Shown piece by piece: positions 5,490 to 9,826 of a DNA stretch of 9,826 nucleotides; position 1 is the stretch's first letter; each line of letters opens with the position of its first letter. The DNA comes from Evtepia sp. (GTDB taxonomy: Bacteria > Bacillota > Clostridia > Oscillospirales > Oscillospiraceae). The position numbers and the translations under genes were made by a program. The stretch spans positions 1-9,826 of the forward strand of contig JAQSXW010000021.1 in NCBI GenBank assembly GCA_029256465.1. Direction: 5' to 3'. The notes under the pieces are model-generated. The model saw nothing but the letters and a program-made list of their open reading frames with translations, did no database searches and had not been told where the DNA came from.

Positions 5490-6859
5490 CATTTTCCTAC
5501 GCAAAATCGCTGAAAAATTCGATCGGTAATGTCATCCCGTATGGTTCTACCTGTCAGCTCACCCAAAGACGCCAGTGCTCCTTCAACATCGGTGAGCACC
5601 AGATCGGGCGGAAGGCCTTCAAATAAGCCGTCACGGGCACGGACGAGGCAGTCCTTGGCCCTTTCCGCGGCAGCGTATTGCCGGGCGTTGGTTAAGAAGG
5701 GGGCAGATCCCGTTTTCCGCCCAAAAGGAAATAGTTCTGCCACGACCTTCTCGAGTTCCTGTAAACCTGTACCAGTAGCCGCACTTACCCTGCAAACGCT
5801 AGAAAAGTCCCCCTGCAATGCGGATACTTCAAATGCAGGCTCAAGGTCCGCCTTGTTGATCACGCAGATGGTATTTGCCGATTTTTTCGCCAATGCGATT
5901 GCTTCCCAATCCTCGCCATTCAGTGGCATGGACCCATCCAGCACCAGGAAGCTAAGCTCTGCTTCCTCAGCTGCAGCACGGCTTCTGGCAACACCCATCT
6001 GCTCCACCAGATCTTCCGTCTCTCGCAGACCCGCTGTGTCTATGAGACGTAGCAGTACACCTCCCAAGGTCACCCGCTCTTCTATGGTATCTCGGGTCGT
6101 ACCGGCAATCTCGGTGACTATAGCACGCTGATATCCTGCCATTGCGTTCAGGAGCGAGGATTTCCCTACGTTTGGTCTGCCGATGATGGCGCAGGGAACA
6201 CCATAAGTAATCTGCCTGCCCCGATGATAGGTGGAAAGCAGCTCCTCTATGCGGTCAAGACCAGCCTGCAGTGCCTCCCGAATGGTTTCTTCTCGAAATG
6301 GATCGATATCCTCATCTGGATAGTCCAACACCGCATAAAAATGCGCCAGCGTATTTACAAGCCCTCCATAGATCTCTTCTACCAAGCGGGAGAGGGTTCC
6401 TTCTAGCTGTCCTGCGGCGTAGCGGGCGGCAGCTGGCGTTTCTGCGTCAATGAGATCAATCACGGCCTCTGCTTGAGCAAGGTCTAGCTTGCCGTTTAAA
6501 AATGCCCGCTTGGTAAATTCCCCTGGAAGTGCCTGCCTGGCACCAACGGCAAATAGGGCCTCCAGCACGAGGGTCAGCACCATAGGAGACCCATGGCAAT
6601 GAAGTTCCGCTGTTTCCTCTCCAGTATAGCTATGTGGAGCATGGCTCAAGAAAGCCAAACCTCGGTCAATCATTTCACCCTGCTCATCATAAACTTCACC
6701 GAAAATCAAGCTTCGATCTGGGTAGTACGAAAGCGGTTTTCCACTCTGGGGGCGAAAAATTTTTTCGGCCGCATCCGCTGCTCCGTCCCCGGATAACCGG
6801 ATGATTCCAACCCCGCTGGGCAAAAGCGCTGTGGCTATGGCTGCAATCAAATCTGGCAT
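5489..6859 (-). CDS. mnmE: tRNA uridine-5-carboxymethylaminomethyl modification GTPase MnmE
   Basis: The product has 456 residues, the usual length. With MnmG it installs the carboxymethylaminomethyl or aminomethyl group on U34 of tRNAs reading split codon boxes. The N-terminal tetrahydrofolate-binding domain begins IAAIATALLPSGVGIIRLSG (5-24) and contains SYTGEETAELHCHG (77-90) and the LPGEFTKRAFLNGKLDLAQA segment (111-130). The G domain has G1 GRPNVGKS (227-234), G2 IAGTTRDT (251-258), G3 DTAG (274-277) and G4 NKAD (335-338). The C-terminus is FCVGK with catalytic Cys453. The frame stays open upstream to 7039, but ATG 6859 matches the family start and has GAGGGGGAG a few bases before it. 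mnmG, often the next gene, is absent here; a terminator follows directly. No convincing promoter is visible in the gap. Confidence 0.97.
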   Translation of the reverse strand: MPDLIAAIATALLPSGVGIIRLSGDGAADAAEKIFRPQSGKPLSYYPDRSLIFGEVYDEQGEMIDRGLAFLSHAPHSYTGEETAELHCHGSPMVLTLVLEALFAVGARQALPGEFTKRAFLNGKLDLAQAEAVIDLIDAETPAAARYAAGQLEGTLSRLVEEIYGGLVNTLAHFYAVLDYPDEDIDPFREETIREALQAGLDRIEELLSTYHRGRQITYGVPCAIIGRPNVGKSSLLNAMAGYQRAIVTEIAGTTRDTIEERVTLGGVLLRLIDTAGLRETEDLVEQMGVARSRAAAEEAELSFLVLDGSMPLNGEDWEAIALAKKSANTICVINKADLEPAFEVSALQGDFSSVCRVSAATGTGLQELEKVVAELFPFGRKTGSAPFLTNARQYAAAERAKDCLVRARDGLFEGLPPDLVLTDVEGALASLGELTGRTIRDDITDRIFQRFCVGK

Positions 6860-6956
6860 GGAACTCCCCCTCGAAACTTTGTTAATTACGCCGTTAATTT
6901 TCCCCTTGACAAAGAGCGCTTCCACTTCTGGATGCATATCTACATTCTTTTGAAAA

Positions 6957-6986
6957 TGTGCATAACTCTGTGGAAAATGTGCATAA
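6957..6986 (-). promoter_or_regulatory. Cluster of three DnaA-box-like 9-mers in a 21-bp tandem repeat
   Basis: On the minus strand there are TTATGCACA (6986-6978), TTTTCCACA (6977-6969) and TTATGCACA (6965-6957), all in the same orientation, the first two directly adjoining. The consensus DnaA box is TTATNCACA, which the two outer boxes match fully; the middle one differs by one base from TTATCCACA. The outer boxes sit in a 21-bp direct repeat (GAAAATGTGCATAAC at 6952-6966 and 6973-6987), two helical turns apart. The cluster lies about 100 bases upstream of mnmE. Binding by DnaA is inferred. The rest of the 6860-7102 gap shows no gene, only a short TTTTTGCAAAAA palindrome at 7031-7042. Confidence 0.6.
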
Positions 6987-7102
6987 CCTCTGAAAAACCT
7001 GCTTTTTGTTTTCCCTGCTTTCCACTGTGCTTTTTGCAAAAAATGAATATCCGTCTAAAACATGCATCGTCAGATCGCACAAAGACAGATTCAAACTCTC
7101 TG

Positions 7103-8503
7103 TTACAATCCCGCCTGAATTCGCTGAGAGATCACTTGCGCTACCTTCACTCCGGAAGCCCCTGCTTGTGCCAACCCTCTTGTGACCCCTGCTCCGTCTC
7201 CGGCAGCAAAAAAGTTGGGCAATTGGGTCTCTAGTTCCTTTGTGAGCTGCAGACGCGCGGAGTAGAACTTCACCTCCGCACCGTAAAGCAAAGTGTCATA
7301 GTTAGCGGTACCGGGAGCCAGCTTGTCCAGCGCATAAATCATTTCAATGATGTCATCTAACTGCCGCTTGGGCAGTGCCAGAGACAGATCCCCAGGAATC
7401 GCAGCTGTTAAGGTTGGCTTGGTGGTAGACTTGGACATCCGGTGTTCGTTACTTCGCACACCGCGAATCAAATCTCCAAAACGCTGCACTAGGATTCCAC
7501 CTGCCAGCATATTTGAAAGGGAAGCAATGTGTTTCCCATAGCGGTAAGGCTGATTAAAGGGTTCAGTAAAGCGATTGGAAACCAAAAGGGCAAAGTTGGT
7601 GTTCTGGCTTCGCAGAGACGGATCGGAATAGCTGTGCCCATTCACAGTATGGATTCCCTCCACATTTTCCGAAACCACATGTCCGTAAGGATTCATGCAG
7701 AAGGTCCGCACCTTATCCCCATACTGTTTGGTGCGGTAAATGAGCTTAGACTCATAAACCACATCGGTGATGTGCTCAAACACCAATGCAGGAAGTTCCA
7801 CCCGAACTCCGATATCAATTTGATTATTAATGAGAGTTAAACCCAGTGCAAGGCATTGTTCCGAAAACCATTCTGCACCGGAACGCCCTGGGGCCGCAAT
7901 CAGCCACTTACAAAGAAACCGTTCCCCATTTGCGGTATCTAGGGCATACCCACCCTCCCCCTTACTCACCGTGGTGATTGCAGTTTGAAACCGGAAGGTG
8001 AGCTTATCCTTTAGTCCCTCATAAAGATTGGTGAGAATGCGCAGATTATTCTCCGTCCCCAAATGCTTGACTTTCGCCTGCAGCAAATGGAGATCATGCT
8101 CCAGGGCCCGTTTCTGCAGGTCCTTGGCCTCCGGTGTATCTGTGGAATACATCTGATCAGTCGCACCATGTAACACATTAATCTTGTCCACATAGTCAAT
8201 GAGCGATAAAACCTCCGCCTCTGGCATAAAGTCAGTCAGCCAGCCGCCAAAGGCAGTAGTGAAATTATATTTCCCATCGGAAAAGGCCCCAGCTCCGCCA
8301 AAGCCACACATGGTATGGCAGACCTTGCAGTCAGTGCACTCCCGCGTTTTCCCTGACACAATTGGACAGCTCCGCTTGTAGATATCCTGGCCCTGATCCA
8401 CAATCAGGATATTTAGTCCAGGGTTCTGGTGAATCAATTCATAACCAGCAAATACCCCAGCTTCTCCGCAGCCTAAAATAATGGCATCGTAAGTGGTAAC
8501 CAT
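7103..8503 (-). CDS. FAD-dependent dehydrogenase of the COG2509 type with embedded cysteine cluster
   Basis: The product has 466 residues. The N-terminal Rossmann motif GCGEAGVFAGYEL (11-23) binds the ADP part of FAD, with an acidic residue ending the second strand (Asp36 in VDQG). The C-terminal NFFAAGDGAGVTRGLAQAGA (430-449) is the second FAD-contacting motif that ends such flavoproteins. After the first strand pair comes a cysteine-rich stretch: Cys46, then CTDCKVCHTMC with Cys56, 59, 62 and 66 in CxxCxxCxxxC spacing, directly before GFGGAGAFSDGK (67-78). The reaction and physiological substrate of this family are unknown to me. GAGGGGG about eight bases upstream supports ATG 8503. It lies between spoIID and mnmE on the same strand, 78 and 243 bases from them, so co-transcription is possible but not shown. 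No clear terminator follows it. Confidence 0.88.
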   Translation of the reverse strand: MVTTYDAIILGCGEAGVFAGYELIHQNPGLNILIVDQGQDIYKRSCPIVSGKTRECTDCKVCHTMCGFGGAGAFSDGKYNFTTAFGGWLTDFMPEAEVLSLIDYVDKINVLHGATDQMYSTDTPEAKDLQKRALEHDLHLLQAKVKHLGTENNLRILTNLYEGLKDKLTFRFQTAITTVSKGEGGYALDTANGERFLCKWLIAAPGRSGAEWFSEQCLALGLTLINNQIDIGVRVELPALVFEHITDVVYESKLIYRTKQYGDKVRTFCMNPYGHVVSENVEGIHTVNGHSYSDPSLRSQNTNFALLVSNRFTEPFNQPYRYGKHIASLSNMLAGGILVQRFGDLIRGVRSNEHRMSKSTTKPTLTAAIPGDLSLALPKRQLDDIIEMIYALDKLAPGTANYDTLLYGAEVKFYSARLQLTKELETQLPNFFAAGDGAGVTRGLAQAGASGVKVAQVISQRIQAGL

Positions 8504-8566
8504 AACATCGTCCCCCTCTTCTCTTTCTGTATTCAGATGGAAATAATGGGTCGTTTTTCTCGCTCA

Positions 8567-8572
8567 ATTGTA
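8567..8572 (-). promoter_or_regulatory. Possible extended -10 of the FAD-dehydrogenase gene
   Basis: On the minus strand TACAAT (8572-8567) is preceded by TGA, an extended -10 arrangement, about 65 bases before the start codon. The hexamer 17 bases upstream (TGTGGA) is a poor -35. A consensus TTGACA at 8586-8581 is only seven bases from this -10 and cannot pair with it in standard spacing. Confidence 0.3.
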
Positions 8573-8581
8573 TCATAATTG

Positions 8582-9568
8582 TCAAGATTTCCACATGTTT
8601 TCCGGACAGTTTTCTACCTTAACCCCCGTATAGTACCAGGTCAGAATATCCTGATAGGATTTGCCTTGTTTGGCCATGGTGTTAGCCCCGTATTGGCTCA
8701 TGCCCACACCGTGCCCATTCCCGGTCACACGAAAGATCACCTGGTTTTCTTTCGGTTCTACAGTAAAGCAAGCGGAACGCAGCTTATATAAGCTTCGCAC
8801 CTCCGTGCCCTTGACCACTACACCACCAATGGTAATCTGGTTTACACTACCGCCAGAGGTGCGAACCGCCTCTCCAAACCACTGGGACGGAGCTCCACCC
8901 AGCACCGCATCTGGATGAGCAGCCAAAAAGGTTTTGCGAAACTCCTCTCCCGCAACCGTCACTTCCGTATGATAGTTGGGCACCTCGTCTCCTTCTGGAC
9001 TTTTTACTCCCACCAAATACGGCAAGTTGCCACCCCACACCTCCACAGAGTCAAGCGTTTCCTGCGAAGAGCTGGAATGAAATACCGCCGTGATGAGTTG
9101 TCCATCGTATACTATCACCTGACTGCCCGTCTCAGCCACTGCCTGAGTAATCTTTTTGTTATATGCCTCCGCATTGGCTCCCCAGTTTTTGGCCGCTTTT
9201 TCTGGAGATATGTACGCCTGACAGCAGGTGGAGTCTCCGCATACATCCGCATCAGGATGGTTTGCTTTCCCAAGCTGACTTTTCTGAACGGCATAAGTTC
9301 GGGCCGCCACCGCTTGCGCCTTGAGCGCCTCCAGTTCAAACGATGCTGGCATTTCCGCCGCCACGACTCCCCAAATGTATTCATTGGTATCCATCTCATG
9401 GATTTCCCCGTCTAACAGCACCCGTAACTTTTTCCCACCAGATAGATTGTTTGTGGTCGTCTCAGGTACTGCCCCTTTCGGTGCTGCAGAATCAGGGCCA
9501 GGCAATAACATGGGAATGAAAAAGAATAATAGGGTAACAATCACGGCTGTCAATATGACCTTGCGCAA
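8582..9568 (-). CDS. spoIID: Stage II sporulation protein D (SpoIID), peptidoglycan lytic transglycosylase
   Basis: The product has 328 residues. In the mother cell SpoIID, with SpoIIP and SpoIIM, degrades septal peptidoglycan to drive engulfment of the forespore; it cleaves denuded glycan strands. A single N-terminal membrane anchor (about 4-22) is followed by an extracytoplasmic SpoIID domain. Key motifs are GVVAAEMPASFELEALKAQA (67-86) with the likely catalytic Glu72, AVAARTYA (86-93), the cysteine cluster DVCGDSTCCQAY (108-119), FHSSSSQET (163-171), VWGGNLPYL (177-185), and GNGHGVGMSQYGA (283-295). The start is a TTG at 9568, supported by a consensus ribosome binding site and by the membrane anchor that follows at once. 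A sigma-E-like promoter lies upstream. The gene implies an endospore-forming lineage. Confidence 0.95.
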   Translation of the reverse strand: MRKVILTAVIVTLLFFFIPMLLPGPDSAAPKGAVPETTTNNLSGGKKLRVLLDGEIHEMDTNEYIWGVVAAEMPASFELEALKAQAVAARTYAVQKSQLGKANHPDADVCGDSTCCQAYISPEKAAKNWGANAEAYNKKITQAVAETGSQVIVYDGQLITAVFHSSSSQETLDSVEVWGGNLPYLVGVKSPEGDEVPNYHTEVTVAGEEFRKTFLAAHPDAVLGGAPSQWFGEAVRTSGGSVNQITIGGVVVKGTEVRSLYKLRSACFTVEPKENQVIFRVTGNGHGVGMSQYGANTMAKQGKSYQDILTWYYTGVKVENCPENMWKS

Positions 9569-9576
9569 CCGGTTCG

Positions 9577-9583
9577 CCTCCTT
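9577..9583 (-). promoter_or_regulatory. Consensus ribosome binding site that fixes the TTG start of spoIID
   Basis: AAGGAGG on the minus strand lies eight bases before TTG 9568. No ATG or GTG in frame fits this spacing, so the rare start codon is well supported. Confidence 0.8.
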
Positions 9584-9598
9584 CCAGTTTGTCCATTC

Positions 9599-9628
9599 AG
9601 TTTATGCGGTATTCGAAAAAAACATAAC
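9599..9628 (-). promoter_or_regulatory. Sigma-E-like promoter of spoIID
   Basis: On the minus strand GTTATGTT (9628-9621) and CATAAACT (9606-9599) are 14 bases apart. The mother-cell sigma-E consensus is roughly GTCATATT, about 14 bases, CATACANT, so the -10 matches at nearly every defined position and the -35 at most. Transcription would start near 9592, just before the ribosome binding site. In Bacillus subtilis spoIID is a sigma-E gene; the assignment here is inferred from the motif and gene identity. Confidence 0.6.
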
Positions 9629-9657
9629 TCCATTCCCTTAAGGTAGCACAGCTTCCC

Positions 9658-9826
9658 TCAACGGGCAAATTGATTGCGGATGATTTTCCCGTTGCTGTTT
9701 CGAAGAAATCCCGATACAAACTCCAACTCCTGAATTTTTTTGAAGCCGGTACAGGTATTATTATGAAACTTTAAAAGTTCCTTCCTCAGTTCTTCCGATG
9801 GTTCATATCCCTCCGCCAGATGGACG
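9658..9826 (-). CDS. C-terminal end of an AMP-dependent acyl-CoA synthetase/ligase, partial
   Basis: Only the last 55 codons and TGA (9660-9658) are inside the window; the first full codon begins at 9825. The peptide has the C-terminal lid-domain pattern of ANL-superfamily ligases: HLAEGYEPSEELRKELL near the start, KKIQELEFV in the middle, and NSNGKIIRN, where the lysine after glycine matches the catalytic lysine of the adenylation step. Such enzymes activate a carboxylic acid with ATP and pass it to coenzyme A. The substrate cannot be told from this fragment, and the middle part departs from the common acetyl-CoA synthetase wording. It precedes spoIID on the same strand with 89 bases between; no terminator is seen. 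Confidence 0.65.
   Translation of the reverse strand, partial: VHLAEGYEPSEELRKELLKFHNNTCTGFKKIQELEFVSGFLRNSNGKIIRNQFAR

Noticed and set aside
5529..6131. 200-residue plus-strand reading frame inside mnmE
   Set aside because: It is antisense to the well-identified mnmE, and its Ser/Arg-rich low-complexity translation is typical of a shadow frame.
6906..6911. Plus-strand TTGACA in the mnmE upstream gap as a promoter
   Set aside because: No -10 hexamer 15-19 bases downstream and no plus-strand gene follows.
6860..7039. N-terminal extension of mnmE by 60 codons
   Set aside because: The extra residues are not part of MnmE, they cover the repeat cluster, and ATG 6859 has a proper ribosome binding site.
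8915..9415. 166-residue plus-strand reading frame inside spoIID
   Set aside because: Antisense to conserved spoIID coding sequence; no ribosome binding site and no family resemblance.

Overview
The window reads as a housekeeping stretch of a bacterial chromosome from an endospore-forming Firmicute, most likely class Clostridia and possibly Oscillospirales. This is inferred from four things: a spoIID gene, the NusG-domain-II/Gx-transporter gene pair, strong Gram-positive ribosome binding sites and sigma-A promoters, and base composition near half G+C. No prophage, transposon, CRISPR array or defence island is visible. I did not find a convincing undescribed multi-gene system. The points of interest are regulatory sites and a few divergent proteins.

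Left part (1-1270, minus strand): a lipoprotein with acidic Asp/Asn-rich repeat motifs of FG-GAP/VCBS type. It has a complete start and runs off the left edge. An intergenic region follows (1271-1680), holding a promoter, tRNA-Leu(CAA) with encoded CCA, and a strong intrinsic terminator.

Middle plus-strand block (1681-5439): a NusG-domain-II protein overlaps a Gx transporter family gene. Next come bioY (biotin uptake S component) and birA (biotin ligase with a DNA-binding domain), each with its own sigma-A promoter. BioY imports biotin, BirA attaches it to carboxylases, and an imperfect palindrome over the bioY promoter could be the BirA operator. A divergent shikimate-kinase-like P-loop kinase follows birA closely. 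A small membrane zinc-ribbon protein then reads into a large bidirectional terminator.

Right part (5489-9826, minus strand): mnmE (tRNA wobble uridine modification GTPase), a COG2509-type FAD-dependent dehydrogenase with an embedded four-cysteine motif, spoIID (spore peptidoglycan lytic transglycosylase) behind a sigma-E-like promoter, and the last 55 codons of an AMP-dependent acyl-CoA ligase. The 243-bp gap upstream of mnmE carries three head-to-tail DnaA-box-like 9-mers, two of them in a 21-bp tandem repeat. Since mnmE is often close to oriC in Firmicutes, this is the most worthwhile non-coding signal here.

Both edge genes (1-1270 and 9658-9826) are cut by the window. All functional calls are from reading the sequence only. 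No database search was run.
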